From positions 19,884,410 through 19,948,409 of the forward strand of contig CM055110.1 of the NCBI GenBank assembly GCA_029204225.1: DNA of 64,000 nucleotides, read 5' to 3'. This document shows positions 45,201 through 57,200 of this stretch, piece after piece (position 1 is the first letter of the stretch; the number at the start of each line of letters is the position of its first letter). The DNA comes from Diphasiastrum complanatum. Lineage: Eukaryota; Streptophyta; Lycopodiopsida; Lycopodiales; Lycopodiaceae. The notes under the pieces were generated by a model, which saw only the letters and a list, made by a program, of their open reading frames with translations, had not been told where the DNA came from and ran no database searches. The position numbers and the translations under genes are program-made.

Positions 45201-48200
45201 CTTTCTTGCAATTCAGTTGGACTAGCAAGAGAGTTGCAAATTTGACGCAAGCAATGTTTCATCGAAACACGTTTCAAACAAAGAAATGCATTTGAAACGT
45301 CCCGTTCGAAACGGACCCATTTCGAAACGCATTTCTTTCGTTTGAAACAACTAGGAGAAAAATCCAAATTCTAAGGTTTGAATACTAGGTGTCTTGCTTT
45401 CATTAATCATGTACCTGCTATCGTGTTTCAAAACAATTTCTCACTCTCAGAGCTCCCCAAGTTTTAGACTTCTTAATTTATGACTCATCAGTGCTCACAA
45501 ATTACAATAAGCACTAAAGCCACTAAGTTGGAGATAGAAAATGAAATTGGATGTATCTACTTAGTACTAGTCTTTCTATGACATGTCTAAACCCATAAAA
45601 ACACATTTTTTTATAGAAAAGACCCTAAAAAACTTTCTCGTTTTGAACCTGGACCTTTGTTTCAACGCGTTTCGAAACGACGTACGAAACGGGACCCAGA
45701 AACATTGGAAGCAAGGGGCGTTGAGGGACATTGTTGCAATTTTCCTTGAGGAGAAAGAAAGAAAGAAAGAAAGCTTTATTAATGTCTTTTCCATGCCAAA
45801 AGGCATATAAGACCAAATAGAGTACATGTCAAGTATGTGAAAACCGTGGGAGCGTATATAAACGTCTCCAAGAAAAAACTATGCATAAAAGAGAAATGAA
45901 CAACATAACTATAAATTACAAATTGTCAACTGTCCATATAGCTGCCAGGAGTAGAGTAATATCATGTAGTGCTGCTGCTGAAGAAAGATGTGATACGAGC
46001 TGCAACATGAGGTAACATGGACCGTCGTTGACGTCGTCTAGGAGGGTGAAAAACTGTGTGCTCTCGTAACATGGCGTGAAGTGTGAACTGCAGCATGACT
46101 ATGAGTGATACACTGTCTCTGACATCGGTGAGGTGGTATGTCATCGTCATCGTCATCAGACCGTGTCCGTCTCCTGGTGAAGAAGGATGTAATCTGAGCC
46201 TGAGAGCTAGGATGTGGCTGGTTAGCTGACTGGTACATATCCTGGCGCAGCAAGACCATCTCTCGTAGCATAAGTGCGACACAACGAGAGTCCTCATAAC
46301 CAATCAGTGCTCTGAGTGTAGTAGGCATGTCACGGAATAGATAGTGATATCTCCCTCTAATCTCATAATATATGGGGCATCTGAAAATGAAATGCTCCTC
46401 GGACTCTATCTCATGAAGGGGACATAGCGGGCATAGTCTCTCCTCTTGTGGTGTACCCTGGAATCTACCTGTCTCAATAGCCAGCTGATGGGAGGAGATT
46501 CTAAACTGTCCCAAAGTGAAACGGAGACCGTGTTATAGCCCAGAGGATAGATAGCGAGGTAAAACTGGAAGACCAGTGGCATCCTGCTCCAGAAAGTGAG
46601 TCCGGTAGTAGTCAGGCTTAACCCCCAGCTGATGTCGCCAAGTACGGTCGAGATATGCTCTGTATAAAAAACATCTAATATACTGGTGTGTACCCAAAGG
46701 GAGATCAGTGATAGTGATACCAAATACTTCCATGAGGAAGTGTGATGCTTGAGAGAACCATGATAGCCTGTATCCCTGAGTCTGAAGGTGATGAGAGGAC
46801 ATGAGTACAATCCGCGTATACCGCTTCTCTGTATCAGGAAGTGCCTGAGCTCTTTGGATGTACATGATGAGCTGGAAGGCTGCCTCAATCTGAATAGGGG
46901 GGGTAGCAAACTCCACAAGGATGATCTGATGTGGAACCGAGGGCTTCGCTCGAATCATGCGAGCTAACATGGTGGTCTGTAGGCGTGAAATGCTGGACCA
47001 ATGTGAGGATGATAGTCCTGTACACCATATTTCTGCCGCATACAATGCTGAGGGTGTAATAGATCCTAACACCACAGTAGGGCAAACACTCACTGATCCA
47101 CCCAACCTTGCCTACTCCCTGATATAGAGTAAGCCCCTCCTAGCCTAGTGTGAGGACTGGTAGCATGCTACTGCCAAGTGTCGGCCACATGGCACTGACG
47201 TGGCCAACTGCACGTCGGGACCCAACTGGGGGCCCTATCCTGCTGACAGGGTCCCTAGGCTGTGTTAGGCCCGCCATGGCTATGGACCGTGCTGGGGCAC
47301 ACTACTCACATTGTCTTGCCCTGTTGGTCATGTACACTGGACACGACCCTGACTGTGGTATCTGACCTATCTGTGTTCTCTAGGGTTCGGCACTGGTTAC
47401 GAGCTCGTAACACTCCCTCCCCCTTAAGAACCGTCTTGGTCCTCTAAGACAGTCTGGAAAAATCTTGCGAAGGACGCTGCCTCTTTCACAAGTGGCATTC
47501 TCAACAGGCTCCACTTAACCAGATATTCTCGGTATAGAGTATGACGAGTCTGCGTCTCTCTACTATCAAGAATCTCCTCTGGTTCATGTGGAGGTTGTTG
47601 AGGATCCAATGGGAGAACTAGAACACTGTCCCTTACCAAATTGTCTGATCTGGTTAAGGCTTTTCGTAACTGACTTACATGAAAGACTGGAAAAACCTTA
47701 CTGATGTGTTGAAGTTCTAGTTCATAGGTGACCTCGCCTAGTCTCCTACTGATGGTAAAGGGACCACAATACCTTGGAGACAACTTAGCACACACTCCTG
47801 ATTTGAGGGTTTTAGAGTCAACTGGAACTCTCAAGTAGACTTTCTCACCAGTGGAGAACTGCACATCCCGTCTGTGTGGATCTGCATAATGCCTGGCTCG
47901 ATCCTGGGACTGCCTAATGCTACGCTTAGCATGTTCTATCATCTGGTTGTCCTCTAAAAAGTTTCTGGCTGCTTCAACTTTTTCTTGTTTAAACCCTGCA
48001 GCTGTGGGTGAGCGTGGCTGAAAACCGTACATCAGCATAAATGGGCTGTATCCCGTAGCTGAATGTTTGGTACTGTTATAAGCAAACTCTAATATTGAGA
48101 GATACTCCTCCCAATTAGTCTGCTTCTTGCTGACGTATGCACGAAGCATATCCTCCAGCACTTGATTTACCCTTTCTGTTTGACCGTCCGTCTGTGGATG

Positions 48201-51200
48201 GTCGGTGGTACTCATATTAAGTTTAGTATGGAGATGACGGAATACTGCCCTCCAAAAATTTCCAGTAAACTTACTGTCCCGGTCGCTGACTTTGGAGCTC
48301 TAACAGTTGTTTTAGTCGGAATAAAATGAGCCATTTTGGTCAGACGGTCAATTGTGACCCATATAGCGTCATTACCCTTTTGGGTTTTAGGCAGGCCTAC
48401 TATAAAATCTATGGAGATACTCTCCCATTTACCAGCTGGTATTTCTAAGGGATGCAACAACCCTGCTGCCTTTAAACGCTCTGCTTTATTTACTTGACAT
48501 TTCTGGCAACTAGTTACATACTGGTGGACGTCCTTTTTCATACTGGGCCAGAAAAATTGCCTACGAAGAAGGTCATAGGTCTTCTGTATGCCTGGGTGTC
48601 CCGCACTAGGATTGTCATGACATTCATATAGGACCTGCTGCCTATAATCCTCTGAATTGGGGACACATACTCTATCTCTATAGAGCAAGTACTCATCCTA
48701 AATGGAATTCTGTTTCCATTTGAATCCTTGAGTCAACTGACCCTCAACCACTGGGGTTTGCTTGGGTAATACAGGCTCAGAATCCTCAACGTCATCTGAC
48801 GACGTATACTCGGTCTCATCGTCATCCTCAACGGAAGCTGCCGTATTCTTGGATGAACTGGCACTAGCCCCGGGAACTGGTTCTGGAGTCTGTAACTGTC
48901 TGTTCTGGACTGAGTTCCAGATAGTAGAGAAGAATGCATCATGCTGGCATTTCCCTCTCAAGGACTCGAGTAACTCATTACGAATCTGAGTAAAACTCAG
49001 CTCACTTATCATAGGCATTCTGCTAAGGGCATCTACTACTGTATTGAATTTTCCATGTCTATATCTGATAGACATGTCAAACTCTTGCATCAACTCTGCC
49101 CAACGAGCTTTCCGACCTCTAAGCTCAGGTTGATTGCAAAGGTATCTGAGACTCTCATGGTCTATCAGGACCTCAAAGTTGGCACCATACAAATAATGCC
49201 TCCAAGTCTTAAGGGCATGGACTATAGAAAAGAGTTCCTTTTCATAGGCATTGTACCTAGTCTGAGCTGGCTCGAGTTTTTTACTCTCGAACACAACTAG
49301 TCGTCCACCCTGAGTTAGCACAGCACCTACTGCAAAGTCGCTAGCATCTGTTTCGACCACAAATGGCTGATTGGGGTCGACGACTTTTAAAACTAGTGCT
49401 GTAGCTAAGGCTGTTTTGAGAGCATCAAAGCTCTCCTGCGGACTCCCAAATGAACTCCTTTCCCTTCCCCTTAAGGAGATTTGTCATAGGAACTGCTATC
49501 TGAGCATATTCCTTGACAAATCGTCTGTAATATCCCGCCAGACCAAGAAAGATCTGAAGTTCCAAAATATTCTGAGGTCTCAGCCAACTGAGTATAGCTT
49601 TAACCTTATTTGGGTCCATCTTAATCCCATCTGAAGAGATAATGTGACCCAAATATGCTACTTCTTCAACGAAGAATTCACACTTGGATTGTTTAGCATA
49701 GAGCTTATGCTTCCTGAGCAGTCGAAACACCTTTCTGAGGTGTTTTAGATGCTCCTTCCTCGTTTTACTGTAAACGAGGATGTCATCTAAAAATACGACT
49801 ACAAACTTACCCAAGTATGGTCTGAGTACACTGTTCATCAAGGTCATAAAGGTAGCTGGAGCATTTGTGAGCCCAAATGGCATCACCTTAAACTCGTAAT
49901 GACCGTGACGAGTCCTAAAAGCTGTTTTTGAGACATCTTCCGATTTTATACGGACTTGATGATATCCCGATCTGAGGTCTATGTTGCTGAAAAACTTAGC
50001 CCCGTCGAGTTGGTCAAACAACTCGTCTGCCCGAGGCATAGGGTATTTATTCTTAATTGTGACTTTATTGAGGGCTCTGTAATCTACGCAAAGACACATA
50101 GACCCCTCTTTCTTTTTCACCAATAGGACTGGTGAGGCCCATGGTGAACTACTTGTCTGAATTTGGCCTTTCCCAAGATAATCTGTTAACTGCCTAGTTA
50201 TTTCTTCATCCTCTGTTCGGCTGACCCGATACGGAGGTTTAGAAACAGGTGTTGTACCTGGTACTAGGTTTATTACATGATCTACCTCTCTGCTAGGTGG
50301 TAAACCATGTGGCAAATCTTCAGGAAAAACATCTTTAAATTTAGACAATAAAGTTTCTAATTTACTGATTTTCTGTTGAATAGAACTGGAAATAGAAACT
50401 TCAGGAATAAACTGAAAGTCACATAGAATACCTGATGGTCTTTGTCTCCGATTAGCTGACAGAGCTCTGAACTGCAGACCATAGGGCTGTTGGGAACATC
50501 ATGCTCCCCATGCAACTGGATCTCTCGGCCTTTATGCTGAAAGCTGAGGGTGTTCTCCTAATAGTTTCTGTGGAGGGAAGGTCCTAAACTGTAGAGCCAA
50601 TCTCTCCCGAGAACAATGTCTGTTCGATCCAGGTGCATTATTTGAAAGTTTATTTCATCGTGGTACCCCTGAATACCAAGATTTAACTTACTTACCTTAG
50701 TTTCCCATATTTTTTTATCTTCACCCTTAGCTAATGAAACTATGTACCTATGCTGACTAGGTACTTTTGGTAGTTTAAGCTTTTTAACCAGGGTGTGGTT
50801 GATGAAATTATGGGTGCCCCATCATCAACCATAACTCTTACTGACTGGTTACCAACTTTCCCATGCATACGTACTAGGTCATGCGGCCCAAAGCTGAAGG
50901 GTCTCGCTAGCATTGCAGAGGTCAGCTGGCAACAGTGTTCATGATCTTCATGATACACTTTGATCTCGGAAGCTGCCGAGTCACTAGGGAAACATACAGT
51001 CTGAACAAGATGAACTTGTTTTTTATCTTTCTTATCTTTTTTTGTGAAAGGCCCCTTGGGACACTGTCTAACTGTGTGTCCCTTGCCCATACACACAAAG
51101 CACAAACGTTCTTGTTTGGCTTTCTCAAAATCATCTGGTTTTAAGGGCTGTATGAGTGAAGGGCGTTTCTGAGGAGCTTCACTTTTAAATTTATCTTGGT

Positions 51201-54200
51201 TCTTTCTTTTTAAAAATTTCTTTTTAAATTGAAAGTCTTTCTGAGAAGGCTGCTCTGAAAGTGGCTGTTGTCTTGCCTTCTTCCTACCCACTGAATCATC
51301 ATAGATTTGAGCATATCTGAGAGCTTGCTCAAGGGTAGTAGGCGAGTTTCTCTGGACCTCTACTTTATATTCATCTTTGAGGCCACGGACAAATCCCCTG
51401 ATTTTTTGATAATCATCCATATTCTTAATCTTTAAAATTGCTTCTCGATACTGCGAGATATATTGGATGAGGGATTTATCCATTACTGTTCTTTCCTAGG
51501 CTTCCCAGGCTCTATCCAGTTCATTTTCTGGTAGAAATTCTCTTAGGAAAGCTTCTTCAAAAGCTTTCCATGACCGGGGAGTCTGCCCAGTCTCCTAGAG
51601 ATTTAACCACCACTTATAGGCCATAGGCCCTAAGGAAAGACTGGCCTCAATTGCTTGCAAATGGTCAGGGGTCTGTTTAAGAGCATGAATGTTCTTCCAT
51701 TTGCTGAGGAAGGTTTGTAGAATGTCTGCATTTCTATCCTTCTCTTCCCCATTAAAAGTAGGAGGTTTTAAATCTTTAAAAACACTGGGGTGAGATCGTA
51801 AAGTCTCACCCGAAACTGATGGAAGTGGAGAAGGGGATAACTGAGAAGTAGAGGGAAGGCTTCCTTTCGCGGAACTCAAAATCAAGTTTTTGATTTCAGC
51901 GAACGAGTCGTCCACACTGGACTTGAAATTGGCTAATGCCAACTTCAGTTCATCCACTTCTGTTACCAATTGGAGAAACTGCTCCTTGGTAACCAGTTCG
52001 TCGAGTTCTTCGGCGAACTGTTCCTGTTCTTCCACTTCCAAGGGTTCCTTCCCTTTTCTGTAAGCCAAGGCTTCTGTTTCAAGTTCGTCGAAGCCTCTCT
52101 CCTGGGGTTGATCAGGTTCCTGAGGAGTGGTCATCTTCGGAACTGAAAGAGAGCTACCTTAACTTCTGAAGGAAAAAAAGTCTAAAAGACTAATTTACAA
52201 CTGTACAAGGGAAAGGAAAGATGACTTAGCTGTTTCTGAGGACTGTACTTCCAAAGAAAGAATGAAGAGGAACCCTCTCAGCTCTTTTACCCAAGATTTC
52301 AGACCTGTGTCCCGGAAAATGCCAGTTTGAAGCTTCAAAACGGTGCCAAATTTCCCGGTTCTTGAGTTGAGTAGCTAACTGATCTGATTTTAGGTGTGGG
52401 GCTCCAACAAACCGAGTAAAAACCGAAAAATTTACAAAAAGAAATCTGGAATTTTTGACCTGCCCTTGCTGGTTGGACAGCAACCTGTCCGGCCCGATTT
52501 GTCCAATTTACAGCTCTAAAATCACCTCAAATCTCCGATTTGATCCAAGGCTGTAGGTCGCTGGTCTGTAGCAAGTAAGTTTGAAGCTCAAACTCCTGAG
52601 AATTCTCAACAAATAGGGATGAATTTTCACCTTTTCTCCTCCCTGTCCAGCGCTGACCCTGCTACACTAATTCAGATTAGAACTTGCTCTAATCTACTCA
52701 AAACTTCATACAAATTTCAGAGTTGAGGGACTGTCTATACAGTGATCGATCTGCCCATCTTTTTCCCTTGAAATTCTGCTCAGATAACAGTGTTTTACAC
52801 TCAAAAATCAGAAGTAATTATCTGATTTTGCAGCGATGGAACTACCCCTGAATTCTGGTTCGGATTCTGTCAAAAAAGCAAGCAAATCCACCAAGATTTC
52901 CTCAGTAGGAGACTGTTCCTACAGCGCTGGCCCTGCTCCTCTATTTTCTGAGAACTTGAAGAAATTCTGAGCAATCTAGCTACTTTCTCCACTGCTGAAA
53001 AATGAGTTCCCTAGGATGGAGATGGCTTTGATACCAGTGTAATAGATCCTAACACCACAGTAGGGCAAACACTCACTGATCCACCCAACCTTGCCTACTC
53101 CCTGATATAGAGTAAGCCCCTCCTAGCCCAGTGTGAGGACTGGTAGCATGCTACTGCCAAGTGTCGGCCACGTGGCACTGACGTGGCCGACTGCATGTCG
53201 GGACCCAACTGGGGGCCCTATCCTGCTGACAAGGTCCCTAGGCTGTGTTAGGCCCGCCATGGCTATGGACCGTGCTGGGGCACACTACTCACACTGTCTT
53301 GCCCTGTTGGTCATGTACGCTGGACACGACCTTGACTGTGGTATCTGACCTATCTGTGTTCTCTAGGGTTCGGCACTGGTTACGAGCTCGTAACAGAGGG
53401 GGTGACAATGGTGTCAAACAGTCTGCACTTACTCGGGGCATCTCGAATAGACTTACGGAAGCAGAGTCTCTCCAGCTGGACTAGGGAAGAGTGGCCCTTC
53501 CCAAGTCTAGAAGTAGCCACTTGTCTCATATTTGAAGGTAGGACCAGAGAAGAGCACACCCAGGTAAGTGTATGAAGAGACCACCTCTAGGGGCTGTCCG
53601 TCAAAGGTAAGCTCCTGGCGCTGCATGAAGGCCCGAGAGGTATTGAAGACCATAACTCTGGTCTTCGAGAGATTCACCCCTAGACCCCACTGAGTGCAAA
53701 AGGTGTGTAAACAGTCCAACTGTCTCTGTAATCCCTCTTTGGTACGGGAGACTAGTACCACATCATCCGCATAGAGAAGGATGGCAATCAGAATGTCCCC
53801 AAGCCGACAACCATCCCCACTGCACTAAGAGATGACCTGCTCTAGCTCGTCAATATATAATCCAAAGAGAACTGTTGAGAGAGAGCATCCTTGCTTAACC
53901 CCGATAGTACTCCAGATCTGCTCAGATATGCCACTACCATGATGGAAGCAACCCAAAACCCTCTCATAGAGAGCCATGACAACTAGGATAATATCTGTAA
54001 AGAAACCCAAGTCTCGGAGTCTCTGGATGAGTAAGGAGCGTGGGACAGAATCAAAGGCTTTCTTGAAGTCCACAAAACAACAGTAAACCTTTTCTCTCCT
54101 GTGTCTAGCTTCCTCAACGAGGGCTCGAAGTGTGAATATGTGATTTGTAGTGGAATAATGTGCGCGGAACCCTGCCTAACCCAAAGCGTGTAATCTCCTG

Positions 54201-57200
54201 GACTCTGCCTCTGAGCTAACTGCAGACTGGAGGATGGTGCCATATAGCTTTGCGAGAACGTGGCCAATCATAAAAGTGCGGTAATTACCAGGTACCATGG
54301 GGTCACCATTTTTATGGATAGGATGTATGATGTTGGTGCACCAAGAGGATGGGAAGCCCTCAACAACGGCTGAGTGGGATGGAGAGGTTGGTGGAAGGTG
54401 TATTTGGGTGCACGGGGAAGGATGGACTGGTGTAGAGGTTGTAATGGTGGAAGGTGGCCAATAGCGAAGGATAAGAACGAATGATCAGAGAGGGTGGTAG
54501 GGGAGATATGGAATCTATGAATGAGAGGGATGGATGACGGTGACCTCATGAGGTAATCAACCACACTATGACCGCCACTGTGAGGGTGACAAGTATAGCT
54601 ACCAAAATTAGGCCAGTGAGGTAGGCCATTATAAATGGCTAACTCATGTGCCTCACCAAAACTGTAACAGGTACTCACCATATGAAGTAATAGGTCCCGG
54701 TCCATCATCAGAAAACCTGGTGATCTCCAAGCTGTCACTATCAGGGGCATGGACTCGCATATGATCTGTAGCATCATGGAACTCTGACTATCGTGAAGCT
54801 GTCCGGGCATTAAAATCCCCAGTGAGGAAAATATGCCCTCGCTCTGCAAATCTGATGATATCCACTGAAAGGTCCAAATAAGGTGAGCCAACACCCTCAA
54901 CAAAGGAGGACTCTGGAGGAAAATAGCAGGCAACAATGAAGATATCCCTATCCAAACCAATCGCTCGTCCTGTGATACGAAGCCAAATATACCGTGCATG
55001 CTCATCATGTCTGACAAACTCAAACATCTGATGGAGGGACTCTCTGTATAGACAAGCCACTCCTCTCGAACCACGGCCACTGGCTGATCTAGTCTCAGAT
55101 CTGTATCCTGAACCCCATATGTATCCCGGGAAGGTGGGTAAACCGCGCACCTGGCTCTCATGAGTCTCCATGAAAAACAATAGGTCTCGACTAGTGATAA
55201 AGTCAATCAGATCGCCTGCTGTAGAAGATGAATGGATGCCATCACAATTCCATACCCCAATCTGAAGATGGTATGGATGGGGCCCCGGGATGCTCCCAAT
55301 CCCGGGGGCCCCGAATTCCTAGCTCTGGGAACTGCTAGGGGTACCAGCAACAAAATGTATCTGGCCATCTCGATATATAACCCGTCTACCAGTCTCTCGA
55401 GCCACCTGGAAGGCTTTACGCCTCTCCTCAACCTGGATGTAGGTAAGATCGTCATCCATATATATGGTAGTGCCACGTAACTGGGCTCTACAGCGTAAAG
55501 CCTCTCTGCAGTTGTCTAGGGATGTGAAGCGAACGATCAATGTAGTTGCATCTCTAGTGGTCCTCCAAGCTGTATCTAGCCCATCTGTCACATGTCCTAG
55601 AGTGGTCTCGAGAAATCTCGTAGCCTCGGCAATGGCATCCTGTGTGTCCGGTATGCCACGAACCCTAATGTTATGTGCCTTTTGCTCCCTTGACCACTTT
55701 TCCGAAATGGTGGCTGAGATGACCGAGGAGATGGGAGCGCTAGGCTTGGTGCCTTTCTTCAATAGTGTTTCCCATGAGAGGGTTTCTTCTTTATGTTGTT
55801 CCATCTTATTTTCAAGTTCCCGTATCATGGTGGTAGCCGATTCCGAGGCCGCAACTTGTTTAGTACTGATCGCTTGTCCAATGAGGCAACTTTGGATTGC
55901 AACAGGTTCTTTTCTTTGAGTAAGGTGACCACTATTCCCTGCAGTTGTGAAAATTCCTGTTTCAAAAGCTGGAAATCCTCTTTCACTTAATCAGCTTCCC
56001 AGGAGGAAAATAGTTCAGTTGATTTGGAGGGAGTGTATGGGATAGGTACTGTAGATGGGGGAACTGTGGATTCGTGGAAAATAGGAATAGGAAGGAGGCC
56101 GGTAGGAATGGCTAGATTGATAGGATTGGGGATCAATGAAGATGCAGAAGAGGTGGAAGAAGAAGAAGATGAGAGAGGGGAAGGAAGAGCAGAGGCAGGG
56201 GGGGTGTTGCATCAGAGGAGGCAGCGAGTGCAAGGGGGGGTGGACAGGCAACAAAGGCAAGGTCTGGACAAGCAGGGGGTGGGTGGGCAGGGGGTGGATG
56301 GGCAGGGGGTCAGGGACTGGGCAAGCACCAGGGGCAGGGGGTGGGCGGACATCGAGGGGGGGGGTGGGTTCCAGCGAGGGCAGGGGGTGGGCAGGTAGCG
56401 AATGCGGGGGGGGGAGGCTTGCATTGAGGACATGGTCTGGACCAACCGTGAGGGCAGGGGGGTGAGCGGACAGCTGCGCGGGGGGGGGGGGGGGGGGGGG
56501 GGTGGTTCCAGCGAGGACAGGGGGTGGGCGGACAGCGAGGGGGGGGGGTTTGATTCCAGCGAGCGGGGTTGATTCCAGCGAGGAGGAGATGGCAGCGGTA
56601 GGGGTAGGAGAGCGGGAGGAGCTACGTGTGGAGCGAGGGGGGGGGGGGGCTGAGCCACGGAGGGGAGCCATAGCTGAGAGAGGGAGGATCAGCAAGGGTC
56701 AGGTACGGATCAGGGCAGACGGACAGGGACGGATCAGGGCGTATTGGTTGGCCTACGAATTGCTCGAGGACAAACTTAAGGCTCGAAACCCCTTTCTATT
56801 TGTTTCAAAGAGATTTCATTTTTACAAAAAGCAAACATTAAAGGCCCAAACTTAAGGCTCGAAACCCCTTTCTATTTGTTTCAAAGAGATTTCATTTTTA
56901 CAAAAAGCAAGCATTAAATCTCCCCAAAAACTCAAGTTTTATTTTTTGTAAAAAACACAAGCTAATTGCCACCCTTGACATACATTTAAACTACGGCATG
57001 TTTCAAATGCGCTTGGTTTGGAAGGCTTTGACCAAAGACGTTTAATTTGTACATTGGTCATGGTAGTCACTACATCTTTCTATTAGGTCAAGACATGAAG
57101 TATTTCAAATTGGATCGGACCCCAACTTTTCGAATTGCAATATCGGGTCTAGGTTGTAGAAAAATAATGTTAGAAATAAGTTAAGTCCCTCATGTGACTA

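Larger units (their letters stand above)
47055..53395 (-). mobile_element. Near-complete chromodomain Ty3/gypsy element (minus strand)
   Basis: 6,341 bp. LTRs of exactly 358 bp (47055-47412, 53038-53395) differ at about eight positions by eye, nearly all transitions. Target duplication GAGGG (47050-47054, 53396-53400). Inverted primer site GGCTTTGATACCA beside 53038 and inverted polypurine tract CTCCCTCCCCCTTAAG (47413-47428). Order on the minus strand: gag, protease, RT, RNase H, integrase, chromodomain. It is disabled by stops in gag, a changed protease motif and an integrase deletion. A truncated sister lies at 18327-19766. Confidence 0.96.
45751..56700 (-). mobile_element. LINE (minus strand), split by a 6.3-kb gypsy element
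   Basis: The 5' half is 56700-53401 and the 3' half 47054-45751. The gypsy element between them is flanked by GAGGG on both sides, and removing it with one GAGGG restores LINE sequence matching 61890-61940. Order on the minus strand: Pro-rich ORF1 start (about 56671), coiled coil and RRM-like ORF1, endonuclease, RT, post-RT and zinc region, C-terminus [11 protein letters not shown], hairpin ATGCC-TTTT-GGCAT (inverted 45793-45806), ACATTAATAAAGC and a CTTT tail (45751-45773). There is an internal deletion between endonuclease and RT, plus frame breaks. No CT tract flanks the 5' end, so this end may be truncated. Confidence 0.9.

Noticed and set aside
47150-47365. 71-codon frame repeated at 53133-53348
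   Set aside because: Identical location in both LTRs of one element, on the antisense strand; LTR sequence, not a gene.
56024-56465. Plus-strand Gly/Arg-rich open frames
   Set aside because: They are the complement of the C-rich minisatellite in LINE ORF1 on the minus strand; repeats keep many frames open.
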